Shown here: piece by piece, positions 1-8,634 of the stretch | Layout of the letters: each line of letters opens with the position of its first letter | Position numbering within the stretch: position 1 is the stretch's first letter | Source: a virus | Length of the DNA stretch: 29,035 nucleotides | Reading direction: 5' to 3' (one strand) | IMG/VR virus record: IMGVR_UViG_3300037493_001285 | Span: 1 to 29,035 of that record | Translations under genes and position numbers: made by a program | Notes under the pieces: model-generated | Told to the model about the DNA's origin: nothing | Databases searched by the model: none | Seen by the model: only the letters and a program-made list of their open reading frames with translations

Positions 1-1
1 G

Positions 2-1873
2 ATATTTATTGCTGAAGCATATAACTATCTTATCAATAAACTTGATGATAATGGATTCTGCAACTTAATAAATGTTGAGGTACAATATAGATGTCAAGGT
101 GTATTTAAGCAGTTGGTAAAAGGTTATTTCATTTTATCTGAATGTAACTTTCTATTAGATAATTGTCAAGTCAAGACAAAGCTATATGATGAAAGTTTCT
201 CAACCAAGATAAACAATAACAAAAACATCCCTTTCTCAATGTTAAATGCATTGACAAAGAACTTGCAACCAGTAACACTACCAACTATAATTAATGGTCA
301 GTTGTTTAATCCAGCAGATGGTGTATATGATACAAATGATATCATAGGGTATTCAATATTTGATGTGTTCAAGCATCTTGTAAGTTGCATGAGTGATAAC
401 CTTATTGACTTTGCAAGTAATCTATTTCAATTTGATTTAGCAACAAGTGGTGACTTATATATTGTTACCAATGGTGAGGCAATAAGAAGTAGATTGACTG
501 GTGAGGTAGTGGTTAGCTTTGAGAAACTATTTACTGCAATGCATAAGAAGTTGAACTTATGCTTAGTGTTTGAGAAACAAAGTAGTGGAAGACCATTACT
601 AAGAATAGAAGAGGCTGCATATATCAATCAACAAGATGCATCAGTTAACTTATACGACCAGCCTGATATAAGTTTAACATTTGATAGAGATAGATTATAC
701 TCAGCGGTAAGTTTTGGTTCGTCTCCAATGTTAGAAGCAGAGGATTGTACCGATGGCACTTGCTCATTTACTCAGACACCATTTAGAGGATTCCGAGAAG
801 AGACATTTGGATTTACTGGTGAATGCAACACAAGCAAAGTTCTTGACTTAAATTCAAGTGATATCATCTTTGATACTAATATCATTGAAGATGTATTTAG
901 ATTTAATGCACAAGATAGAAAACTTGATACATTCGTTATTGAGTCAAATTATGATACGAATACTAATTTATATCGTGCTAAAAAGTTTGACCCTTACAAC
1001 ATAGGTCAAGATGTATATAATGGTGGGTTTAGAAATATAGAGGTATCTTCAAATTGGATAGATGGTTATCCTAATAGCTTATTCAGTTTTCTTAACATTC
1101 CACCAAATTCAGCACTTGCTAACCTAACTGCATTTGGTAACTATCCAATTGCTGGTCAACCTTTCTTTGTTGCAGATGATGGTGCATTTAGTGACTTTGA
1201 ATCTTATAATGGGTTTCCAGTACCATTCTCAAATGTTGTTTATGATGATAATAATAACTTTGATAATTTTGTTTATACTGCACCATTCTTAGGAACTTAT
1301 AACATAGGTTCTTATGTTGTGATGTCGGGTATATTTATTACTGGTAGCAAGTTTTCATTTATATCTATTATTCACATGAACTCTGCTAATGTAGTGATAC
1401 AGACATATAATGGTCCAGTACTACAAAAGCAATCAGTGAACGTAACTATTTGTACTAAGAATATTAATATTTTAATGAATGCTGGAGATAAGATTAAAAT
1501 TAATGTATCAACTAAAATTGGTACATCAGGTCCACCAGTAAACCAAGCAATTCAAAATCAAGGAGTCGATGGTGGTATATTGTATACTACACAATTAATT
1601 ATAAGTGGTTTGCCATTATTAGCAAGTAACCCACCAAGTGAGTTACAACCAGTAAACATTGAAGATGTTAGAGCGTATCTTTACAACTTTGAAAGACCAT
1701 TGACAATGAATCAAATTGAGAATATACTTGAAAATACATCAAAGCCAATAACATTTGGTAGGTATGAAGACCCACTAAGAGTTATTAAGGGATACATTAA
1801 GAAGGTTGATGTTAAGTCAATCATTGAGCAAGAAGCATCATTTGAACTTAAATCAAACAAGATATTAAGATGA
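2..1873 (+). CDS. Tail/baseplate-like structural protein, 5' end outside window
   Basis: The frame is open from base 2 with no stop, so the gene starts left of the window; the TTG at 113 is only an internal codon and 624 codons are visible. No catalytic motif is seen. The first half mixes alpha and beta and contains LFTAMHKKLNLCLVFE, a pattern seen in hub or tail-associated proteins. The centre is Asn/Ser/Gly-rich and beta-like. The C-terminus (YIKKVDVKSIIEQEASFEL) resembles a closing beta-sandwich segment. It is followed with a 4-base ATGA overlap by another large virion-like gene, so the two are probably translated together. Tail or baseplate protein is an inference from size, composition and position; a minor virion protein of another kind is possible. 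Confidence 0.55.
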   Translation: MFIAEAYNYLINKLDDNGFCNLINVEVQYRCQGVFKQLVKGYFILSECNFLLDNCQVKTKLYDESFSTKINNNKNIPFSMLNALTKNLQPVTLPTIINGQLFNPADGVYDTNDIIGYSIFDVFKHLVSCMSDNLIDFASNLFQFDLATSGDLYIVTNGEAIRSRLTGEVVVSFEKLFTAMHKKLNLCLVFEKQSSGRPLLRIEEAAYINQQDASVNLYDQPDISLTFDRDRLYSAVSFGSSPMLEAEDCTDGTCSFTQTPFRGFREETFGFTGECNTSKVLDLNSSDIIFDTNIIEDVFRFNAQDRKLDTFVIESNYDTNTNLYRAKKFDPYNIGQDVYNGGFRNIEVSSNWIDGYPNSLFSFLNIPPNSALANLTAFGNYPIAGQPFFVADDGAFSDFESYNGFPVPFSNVVYDDNNNFDNFVYTAPFLGTYNIGSYVVMSGIFITGSKFSFISIIHMNSANVVIQTYNGPVLQKQSVNVTICTKNINILMNAGDKIKINVSTKIGTSGPPVNQAIQNQGVDGGILYTTQLIISGLPLLASNPPSELQPVNIEDVRAYLYNFERPLTMNQIENILENTSKPITFGRYEDPLRVIKGYIKKVDVKSIIEQEASFELKSNKILR

Positions 1874-3537
1874 GTTTTACATCAATACCAAACCAGCCTA
1901 TTATATTTCGTTCACAAGATGAAGTATTAACTCCTTGTGTAGAATGTGGTAATTCGGAATATAATCAATTGATAGATTTTAATGACCAAATATTCTTTCA
2001 GATAGAATCTACTCCATGTGAGCAAAAACCTATTAAAACATTTTATACTCAAATATTTGAATGGACAAATGAATTTGGTAATGTATGTGGTACTGGTACT
2101 GAAAATGGTTTGTATTCTAATTTGTTATATATAGATTATGAATATCAAATGTATTCCGTGAAATTTCAACTAATTAATATTGATGCTGGTGCGCTATATG
2201 TTAAATTGAATGGTAGTGTAACTTATGAATTAACCATTGCTGGTACTTATACTCTTTACTTTAATAACCCTACAATTTCAGATAGCAGTTTTATTGATTT
2301 GATATTTGAATCAAACAATTTTTTAGGTTGCTTTTATGCACCAAGTATAGAAGTGCTTGGTATAGGTTCAAAGAATCAAATGAAACTTGGTATTGTAGAT
2401 GCGGTAACATTAGAAACTATAGATGTTATAACACCATTATACACTACTAAGGACAATAAAATTACTGGTGCATTTGATTTAACAGATGTTGCAGTTGATG
2501 CTGGATGTTATCGTTTAGCGATTGCTGACTTTTGTGAGAATACTTGCAATCAATTTAAAGTCACTAATGGACTATTTACTTTATTCTTTGGTAGCATCTA
2601 TGGATGGACAAGTGGTAGTGCGTTTGGAGGTGCAGTAACATTCACTCAGAATAATGTATTTTTTAATGTGGGTGTAGGTGGCTCAGATGCTTTTATCATA
2701 AATACAACAAGTGAATTATGTACTGGTAAGTATTACTATATTTCAATAGTTGTTGAAAGTCGAAGTAGTGCAGATATCAAAGTTTCTATTGGAGATAATG
2801 AAACAACCTTTCCAGCGGGAACTGGATACATAACTGCTGCACTATTTGCTGGTGCGCCAAATATCAATGGAACTAAACTTGTTATTACTGCATTACAAAC
2901 TGGATTATTTGGTGGTTCTGTAAACATATCAAAAGTAGATGTGCAGATTGACGATGATGATATACAATGGAACAAATACTCTGATGTACTTTCTATTGGT
3001 GAATATAGTGACCCATGTAAATATTTCAAGATTGAAGGTTGTAATGCTGAAGACCAATTCAACTTAGCATTTGGTGGCTCTTCATTCTTACCTATGATTA
3101 GACTTGAAGGTAAAAGGGCAAAGGCTCAATATGTGACCAATGCTAATACCTTTAGATATGCATCAGGTAAGTGGTCAGCTAACTATGTTAATCGTCTTAA
3201 ACAATGGACATATCATTTTGGTAGACTACCCGAATATGTTCTTGATTTCTTATCTACCATATTCTATTATGACAATTGCTATGTAAATGGCAAATTGATG
3301 TTTCCTCAAGATAATGCATTTCCTACTATTGATTGGTCAGATGCTGATGGTTACTTAGGTTCATTCAACATTGACCTAATAGAGAAAGACAATAAGGTTG
3401 TCAAGGTTCAATGTGGTGACTCAGATGCTAATTGTCTACCATCAATCTTAAACTTAGGAGATGAGCCATTCTTATTGTTACAAGACGATAATAGAATGAC
3501 TACTCAAGATTCTGTTAATTTGTATTACGAAAATTAA
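1870..3537 (+). CDS. Large virion-associated protein with C-terminal FLLLQ-type peptide
   Basis: A 555-aa protein whose ATG overlaps the stop of the upstream gene (ATGA). It is acidic, rich in Asn, Tyr, Phe, Gly and Thr, and predicted by eye to be mostly beta strand, as is usual for tail or adhesin proteins. It has many Cys (for example TPCVECG near residue 20 and CFYAP near residue 155) but no enzyme motif. The end is notable: FLLLQDDNRMTTQDSVNL followed by YYEN closely resembles the peptide encoded in the -1 frame after the major capsid gene. Both may be short C-terminal tags used on virion proteins. The gene is followed by a promoter, so it probably ends a transcription unit. Specific function unknown; tail or baseplate part is the best guess. 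Confidence 0.55.
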   Translation: MSFTSIPNQPIIFRSQDEVLTPCVECGNSEYNQLIDFNDQIFFQIESTPCEQKPIKTFYTQIFEWTNEFGNVCGTGTENGLYSNLLYIDYEYQMYSVKFQLINIDAGALYVKLNGSVTYELTIAGTYTLYFNNPTISDSSFIDLIFESNNFLGCFYAPSIEVLGIGSKNQMKLGIVDAVTLETIDVITPLYTTKDNKITGAFDLTDVAVDAGCYRLAIADFCENTCNQFKVTNGLFTLFFGSIYGWTSGSAFGGAVTFTQNNVFFNVGVGGSDAFIINTTSELCTGKYYYISIVVESRSSADIKVSIGDNETTFPAGTGYITAALFAGAPNINGTKLVITALQTGLFGGSVNISKVDVQIDDDDIQWNKYSDVLSIGEYSDPCKYFKIEGCNAEDQFNLAFGGSSFLPMIRLEGKRAKAQYVTNANTFRYASGKWSANYVNRLKQWTYHFGRLPEYVLDFLSTIFYYDNCYVNGKLMFPQDNAFPTIDWSDADGYLGSFNIDLIEKDNKVVKVQCGDSDANCLPSILNLGDEPFLLLQDDNRMTTQDSVNLYYEN

Positions 3538-3546
3538 TTATATTTG
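3519..3546 (+). promoter_or_regulatory. Bacteroidetes-type promoter for the 3623 gene
   Basis: A perfect TAnnTTTG element (TATATTTG, 3539-3546) lies 16 nt after a TTTG (3519-3522) that overlaps the end of the upstream gene. The known Bacteroidetes spacing is about 17-23 nt, so this one is slightly short. It would give the 179-aa gene its own transcript with a leader of about 70 nt. Confidence 0.55.
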
Positions 3547-3622
3547 TAAATCTTTTTGCACCCAGTAGGTTTAACGGAAGCAACCTTAAATAGCGACTGA
3601 ACAACTTTAAATCTATACTACA

Positions 3623-4162
3623 ATGGGCTGTGCCTCATATTGCGAATCAGGACTTGAGCCACATGACTTGGTGTCGTGCGGTGAATATAAATTAGGTGGT
3701 GTGTCTGCCATCGTTATCGGTTCATGTGCATCTGTTCTTGCTAATCCCGAAGACCCTGCTGAAATTGAAGCAGCTATTCTTGCTGGGACTGCGGTATTAG
3801 TTGAAGATATTCGTTTTGCTCTTCCTGCTGGTTCACCTATTACGGTTGATTCACCAGTAGGTTGTGGTACTACAATACGTATCAATGAAGATAGAACTGC
3901 TACTCTTTACGATGCAAACGTAACTGACCAAAACAACGCATTCTATAACTCATTAAACCAACAAAAAGTAGGTTGGATTATGGCTTATCTATGTGATAGT
4001 GGTAAGGTTATTTACATCGACCCACCAGTAGGTATCACAACATCTGCTAACTTTATTATCCCTGAACAGAACAACGAATTACAGAGATATGAAGTTACTT
4101 TCTCATGGAGAGAAAAAAACATTCCTACTCAATTCGCTGCACCAGCGGGTATCTTTGGATAA
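3623..4162 (+). CDS. Probable structural (virion) protein, 179 aa
   Basis: A compact protein starting MGCASYCESG, with several Cys in the first 35 residues and a beta-rich body ending in an aromatic strand (YEVTFSWREK) and a short tail (FAAPAGIFG). No catalytic or DNA-binding motif is seen. Codons such as CGT, GTT and GCT are more frequent than in the neighbours, resembling the major capsid gene and suggesting high expression. It has its own promoter (3519-3546). The stop TAA shares its last A with the ATG of the glycosyltransferase (TAATG). A major tail or decoration protein would fit, but this rests on codon use, promoter and context only. Confidence 0.5.
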   Translation: MGCASYCESGLEPHDLVSCGEYKLGGVSAIVIGSCASVLANPEDPAEIEAAILAGTAVLVEDIRFALPAGSPITVDSPVGCGTTIRINEDRTATLYDANVTDQNNAFYNSLNQQKVGWIMAYLCDSGKVIYIDPPVGITTSANFIIPEQNNELQRYEVTFSWREKNIPTQFAAPAGIFG

Positions 4163-5115
4163 TGACTGAGGAATTACACACTAACGATATTACCACATCT
4201 TCTACGGAGGGTGTGGTACTATTTGCTTTTGGCAAGGCTGGATACTATCAAGCAGCATACAACTTAGCCTATTCAATAAAGCATTATTCACCATCAGTTA
4301 AGATAGCACTCTTTGTTGATGAAATCAATAAGTGCAATAATGCTACTGGTGACATCAACAATTACGTTGATTCAATTTCAGAAATAGAACATTCCGACCT
4401 ATACGTAGATGGTAAATTTGACCCAGCTATGTTAAAGGTGTCTTTATATAAGTATCTGCCTTTCAAAAACAATCTATATCTTGATGTTGATGCGGTTTGT
4501 CTTAAAGACATTCAGCCACTTATTGATGATTTAGTTAGTACAAAGAGGCATTACATCAGTCATTGTGTGGGGTATCATACTATTGATTTAGGACGTGATA
4601 TCCCCTCAATGCAATGGGCATGGGCAGATGACATTTGGGAGCATTTTAAATTAGAAAATGATTCAATACTACCAGCAATCAATAGCAGCCTCCAATTTAT
4701 TAAGATAGGCAAAGAGTCAAATAAGTTATTTGAGATTCTTAGAAACCTTTATACGAATAACCAATTACCTACAAATAGATTGAGAATGAAGTGGGGTAAT
4801 GGTCAACCTGATGAACTCTATATGAATGTTGCATTGGCTATGACCCAGTATGACCCATCTTATAAGAATGAAGGTTTAGTAGGTGGTGGTAAATCTGAGA
4901 CTGGGTTCATTCATTTTGCTAATGTTCGTGGTTTAACATTTCAAGAGGTAACAGATAACTTTTACTTTCAGTCTTACTATGGTGGTCGCAATTTTACCTC
5001 ACGATTCTATACTGAGTGGTTAGATAGGTTAATGAAGGTAATGATGCGAACTCAAAATAAAATACATCAATTCCATATTGATAGAATCATAGGTCAAAAA
5101 TACGTTAATAAATGA
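4162..5115 (+). CDS. Glycosyltransferase, GT-A fold with DXD motif
   Basis: A 317-aa protein when started at ATG 4162, which forms TAATG with the previous stop. A longer frame from 4105 would overlap the upstream gene by 58 bases and add an unlikely peptide. The order fits small GT-A (GT8-like) enzymes: a first Rossmann-like half (VVLFAFGKAGYYQAAYNLA), then YLDVDAVCL with Asp108-Val-Asp110 as the metal/nucleotide-sugar binding DXD, then NSSLQFIK and GNGQPDELYMNVAL, where the second half of the active site is expected. It would transfer a sugar from a nucleotide donor to an unknown acceptor, perhaps a virion protein or host surface glycan. The next gene, a methyltransferase, overlaps by ATGA, so the two may act in sequence. 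Confidence 0.75.
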   Translation: MTEELHTNDITTSSTEGVVLFAFGKAGYYQAAYNLAYSIKHYSPSVKIALFVDEINKCNNATGDINNYVDSISEIEHSDLYVDGKFDPAMLKVSLYKYLPFKNNLYLDVDAVCLKDIQPLIDDLVSTKRHYISHCVGYHTIDLGRDIPSMQWAWADDIWEHFKLENDSILPAINSSLQFIKIGKESNKLFEILRNLYTNNQLPTNRLRMKWGNGQPDELYMNVALAMTQYDPSYKNEGLVGGGKSETGFIHFANVRGLTFQEVTDNFYFQSYYGGRNFTSRFYTEWLDRLMKVMMRTQNKIHQFHIDRIIGQKYVNK

Positions 5116-5699
5116 AAGACATATATACCAAAAAAGCAGTAAAACCTAAGAAGGTTGTTAAAGAAATAATAACTACTGAGACATTCACAGAGGTTGCAAG
5201 ACACGACTGGAACTCAGAAGATGAGGTAGGTCAGTTCTTAGCATCATTAGTTAAAATGTCAAAGTATAAGACTATTTTAGAAATAGGAGTATTTGAAGGT
5301 GAAACTACACAACATCTTATTAAGGCACTACCTAAAGGTGGTCAATATGTTGGTATTGATATCAATGATTATAGAACTGATGCTACTAAGCTATACATGA
5401 AAGAGGGTGGTAAGGCAATTGACTTTATTCTTGGTAACTCACATAACGAACTTAGTAAGCTACCATCAAATCACTTTGACTTAATCTTTGTGGATGGTGA
5501 CCATTCTTGGGCATCAATATTACCTGAATTTAAGTTAGTTGAAAAGTTAGTTAGTCGTGGTGGTGTAATTGCTTACCATGATACAATTCATTTACAAGAC
5601 CCTAAGAGACTTGTTGATTATGCAGCACATTATAACTACAATACAACAACATTGAACACACCTGAAGGTCGTGGAATATCTTTAATATCTAAATACTAA
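5112..5699 (+). CDS. Class I SAM-dependent methyltransferase (Methyltransf_24-like)
   Basis: A 195-aa protein with the class I fold motifs in order: ILEIGVFEGETT (residues 55-66, SAM-binding loop), YVGIDIND (79-86, acidic residue for the ribose), DLIFVDGDHSW (123-133) and GGVIAYHDTIH (150-160). The VDGDHSW and AYHD pattern is typical of the Methyltransf_24 group, often found next to glycosyltransferases and used on sugars. There is no DNA-methylase DPPY or NPPF motif, so a DNA target is unlikely. The first 25 residues are Lys-rich. The ATG overlaps the glycosyltransferase stop (ATGA), making a two-gene sugar-modification unit just before the portal gene. The acceptor cannot be told from the sequence. 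Confidence 0.78.
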   Translation: MKDIYTKKAVKPKKVVKEIITTETFTEVARHDWNSEDEVGQFLASLVKMSKYKTILEIGVFEGETTQHLIKALPKGGQYVGIDINDYRTDATKLYMKEGGKAIDFILGNSHNELSKLPSNHFDLIFVDGDHSWASILPEFKLVEKLVSRGGVIAYHDTIHLQDPKRLVDYAAHYNYNTTTLNTPEGRGISLISKY

Positions 5700-5703
5700 A
5701 ACT

Positions 5704-5781
5704 ATGAAACTATCTTTTTGTCGTTCTAAGTCTTGTGGCTCACACATCATCAATACTACAACTCCTAAATCAGTAGCTTAA
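5704..5781 (+). CDS. Possible 25-aa micro-protein
   Basis: A short frame, MKLSFCRSKSCGSHIINTTT then PKSVA, fills almost the whole 83-base gap between the methyltransferase and the portal gene. It starts 4 bases after the upstream stop and ends one base before the portal ATG, the tight spacing seen between real genes here. It carries two Cys (C6, C11). It could be a real micro-protein, a leader peptide that couples translation into the portal gene, or chance. Confidence 0.4.
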   Translation: MKLSFCRSKSCGSHIINTTTPKSVA

Positions 5782-5782
5782 T

Positions 5783-7702
5783 ATGGCACTCTCTATAGAA
5801 GAGGTTAACAAGATAGTCAGAAAGTTTGCCTATAAACATAAGGCATTCGAAAATGACAAGTCAAGGTCACAAGTAAATCCTATATCAAAACGTAGGGTAG
5901 GAATGTACCAGTATCCCGAATATTGGGATGGTTACAATTTCTCTGCTATGATGTATGATTCAATCTTACCTCACGCACGTGCTGATGTCTACCCTGACCA
6001 TCTTCTATCTGTTAGAAGTCCTAATCAAACAGAGGCACAATACGAGTACATTAAGGCTAATTACAAGGCTACAACTCTAAATGTCTTTGAAGATTTTAAA
6101 GCTACTATCTCACGTGCATTTGCTGACCAAAACTGGAGCATTAATGTAAGACCCGAATTAGATGAAAGATTTGGTGAAGATACCTTTAGCAGATTCATCA
6201 ATGAAGAGATTGAAAAGTTTGGTAGTGTTGAGGCATTCGTAAAGTCAATGCTACCAACATTGAAGTTGATTGACCCTAATGGAATCATTGCCATTGAACC
6301 TGAAGATTTTGATTATGAAGATGAGAATGATAATGGTAATGGTGAAGAGGTATTACTTGGTAACAATCTTATTAAACCAATGCCATCATACTACAATTGC
6401 AAACGTATCGTAGGTCAAGAATATGGTAGATGGTACTTGGTAATAGATGAAGATAAGAGTTATGTTAAAGTAGGTAGTAAGACTGAAGAGAGTGGAATCA
6501 TACTTGAGTTGTTCGATGATACTTATATCTATAGAATAGAACAAGTAGGTAAGAAGAGTGAACTAACATTTGGTGAACCAGTTGTATACTTTCAACATGA
6601 CTTAGGTTATGTACCATGTCGTAAGTTAATGGGTACACCATTGTTAGTTAATGATGAGTTAGTATTTCAATCTCCATTCATTACGGCAGTACCACTACTT
6701 GACCAAGTAGTTCTTGATGAATCTTATTTACAGATGTCAAAGGCTACATCTGCATTTCCTTTCATGGTTGCATTAGGTGAGATATGTGAGTTTGTAGATA
6801 GAGAGGGTAACAGATGTGATAATGGTCAGATATTTGACCCTATCGGTGGTGGTTATCGTACTTGTGGCAGTTGTAGTGGTGCTGGTGTAAAAAGTCGATT
6901 CAGTCCAACTGGTATGCTCTTAGTTAAACCTAAGACATCAATGAGTGAGGGTGACTCAGGATTAAGTGGTGACTACATGAAGTTTGTAAGTCCACCAATG
7001 GACACCTTGACCTTTCTTAGAAATGAGATTAATACTCAGATGGATAAGTCAAGGAGTGTATTACATCTACCATCAAGTGACCAATCAGGAACTATTGGTG
7101 AGGCATCAACTGCTACTGGTTCACTTAATAAAATGAGAGCCTTATATGCGTTTGTTAAACCTATCTCTGACCAACTATTCGGAATGTATGAGTTCATGCT
7201 TAACACTATTGGTCAAATGCGTTATGGCGAATACTTTGGGGGTGTTAGTTTGGTATATCCTACATCATTTGACATCTCAACTCCAAGTGATTACCTTGCA
7301 GTTATATCAGAGGGTATTACGGCTGGTGTACCTCCAGCGGTAACTTATGCTAATGTCTACAACTATATCAAAGCCATAAACTATACCGATGATGAAAGTG
7401 CTGCAATCTATGAATTGATTATGTCAGCAGATGAATTGTTATTAATGGGTCAAGCGGATATAGTAGCACGACTTGGTTTAGGTACTATTGAAAAATGGCA
7501 AGATGTATTGCATCAATCAGCACCTCAATTAGTAATGGAATTGATACGTACTTTTATACCTAATGCAGAGTATGAAAATTTCTTAGACCAACCAATGCAA
7601 GAACAGATAGTACAATTAAGAGATGCAGCAGTAGGTAAGGTAAGAGAGGTACTTGACCCTATTCAATTGGCTCAACAAAATCTATTAAGTGGCATCGCTT
7701 AG
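5783..7702 (+). CDS. Portal protein-like, with Cys4 insert
   Basis: A 639-aa protein, a usual length for a long portal. It is followed by a MuF-like gene, a scaffold-like gene and the major capsid gene, the standard head order. It is acidic and largely helical, with a very acidic loop (EDFDYEDENDNGNGEE, about residues 174-189), a conserved-looking FQHDLGYVPCRKLMG segment (270-284), and a helical end (MEFMLNTIGQMRYG-type stretch then EQIVQLRDAAVGKVREV). Residues 335-364 carry four Cys, C335-x9-C345-x15-C361-x2-C364, arranged like a zinc ribbon within a helical region; this is unusual for portals. The name rests on size, composition and synteny rather than a diagnostic motif. It would form the dodecameric DNA-passage ring at one capsid vertex. 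Confidence 0.7.
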   Translation: MALSIEEVNKIVRKFAYKHKAFENDKSRSQVNPISKRRVGMYQYPEYWDGYNFSAMMYDSILPHARADVYPDHLLSVRSPNQTEAQYEYIKANYKATTLNVFEDFKATISRAFADQNWSINVRPELDERFGEDTFSRFINEEIEKFGSVEAFVKSMLPTLKLIDPNGIIAIEPEDFDYEDENDNGNGEEVLLGNNLIKPMPSYYNCKRIVGQEYGRWYLVIDEDKSYVKVGSKTEESGIILELFDDTYIYRIEQVGKKSELTFGEPVVYFQHDLGYVPCRKLMGTPLLVNDELVFQSPFITAVPLLDQVVLDESYLQMSKATSAFPFMVALGEICEFVDREGNRCDNGQIFDPIGGGYRTCGSCSGAGVKSRFSPTGMLLVKPKTSMSEGDSGLSGDYMKFVSPPMDTLTFLRNEINTQMDKSRSVLHLPSSDQSGTIGEASTATGSLNKMRALYAFVKPISDQLFGMYEFMLNTIGQMRYGEYFGGVSLVYPTSFDISTPSDYLAVISEGITAGVPPAVTYANVYNYIKAINYTDDESAAIYELIMSADELLLMGQADIVARLGLGTIEKWQDVLHQSAPQLVMELIRTFIPNAEYENFLDQPMQEQIVQLRDAAVGKVREVLDPIQLAQQNLLSGIA

Positions 7703-8600
7703 AGATATAGTCAAAGAAAAGATTGCACTCTTTGATAGCACACCTGATAAGATGGGTACTGCTACCGAAAAGGTGCAGTTAAAGATATGGAAAGAACTAC
7801 TACCAGTAATCAATGACCTTGAGGTAGATGCTACTGGTAACATTATTCAAAGTGATAACAACGTAGCAAGAATTGGAATCATTGCAGATAAGTTAAATGA
7901 AGCACTTGCTGGTAAAGAATACCAAGCAGTTATCAAAACATTCCTTAACTCTATTGATGAAGGTGTAGTGTTATCTAATGAAGTGGCTCAAAAATTCGAC
8001 CCAGCATTTGAACCAACGGCTGCACAAACTAAGCTACTACAGATATCTAAGACCAATGCCATAGATACTTTCATAGGTAGTGGATTAAAGAACAATGTCA
8101 CTCAACCATTTGTTGAGCAGTTGGTCACTAATATTTCTGCACGTGCGCCATTAAGAGATACCATTAATGCACTACAAGGTGTGGTACTTGGCACAGATGC
8201 TACTGAGGGTTTGTTATTAAGACACATTAAGACCAATGCATTAACGGCTCAAGCGGTAGCAGATAGGTCTTATTCAGCAGCAGTTAATGAAACCATTGGT
8301 GCTACCTACTTTGAATATCTCGGTGGTGAGGTTCCGACTACAAGACCATTCTGTCAACATCGTGAGGGTGAGGTATTCCATAAGGGTGAGATAGAACAAT
8401 GGGGTAGAGGAATTAACTCTGCTGGTATAGATGATATAGTAGATGGAACTTGGGCTGGTCGTATTGATGGTACAGATGCTAAATCAATATTCACTTTTGT
8501 TGGCGGTTGGAATTGTAGACATTACCTTGTGCCAATAGAAGCAGATGAAGTTGACCCATCTGTTAAAGCAAGAGCAAAGGCTGAAGGTTTCACACCATAA
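7689..8600 (+). CDS. MuF-like minor head / head morphogenesis protein
   Basis: A 303-aa protein starting at GTG 7689, overlapping the portal gene by 14 bases; no ATG fits nearby. The N-terminal 200 residues are helical. The C-terminal part contains RPFCQHREGEVFHKGEIEQW (about 221-240) followed by GGWNCRHYLVPI (272-283), the Cys/His-rich pattern typical of phage minor head proteins of the MuF/SPP1 gp7 type. Such proteins bind the portal inside the procapsid and take part in assembly or in early DNA delivery. The position directly after the portal supports this. A short gap with a promoter-like element separates it from the next gene. Confidence 0.72.
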   Translation: MASLRDIVKEKIALFDSTPDKMGTATEKVQLKIWKELLPVINDLEVDATGNIIQSDNNVARIGIIADKLNEALAGKEYQAVIKTFLNSIDEGVVLSNEVAQKFDPAFEPTAAQTKLLQISKTNAIDTFIGSGLKNNVTQPFVEQLVTNISARAPLRDTINALQGVVLGTDATEGLLLRHIKTNALTAQAVADRSYSAAVNETIGATYFEYLGGEVPTTRPFCQHREGEVFHKGEIEQWGRGINSAGIDDIVDGTWAGRIDGTDAKSIFTFVGGWNCRHYLVPIEADEVDPSVKARAKAEGFTP

Positions 8601-8622
8601 TATAACACAATCAAAAAATTAT

Positions 8623-8630
8623 TATCTTTA
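8623..8630 (+). promoter_or_regulatory. Weak promoter-like -7 element before the 8635 gene
   Basis: TATCTTTA matches TAnnTTTG in 7 of 8 positions. It is preceded by an ATCAAAAAA block (8610-8618) also found at other candidate promoters here. No TTG lies at the proper distance. The ATG follows after only 4 nt, so a transcript from here would be leaderless or nearly so. Confidence 0.3.
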
Positions 8631-8634
8631 CACA

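Noticed and set aside
3613-3885. Minus-strand reading frame opposite the 179-aa gene
   Set aside because: The plus-strand gene has a promoter, a coupled neighbour and good codon use; this frame has none of them.
4105-4161. Longer start of the glycosyltransferase at 4105
   Set aside because: It overlaps the upstream gene by 58 bases and adds an unlikely peptide; ATG 4162 makes the TAATG junction typical here.
8545-8634. Upstream start of the small gene at 8545
   Set aside because: It lies inside the MuF-like gene out of frame; the ATG at 8635 follows a promoter-like element.
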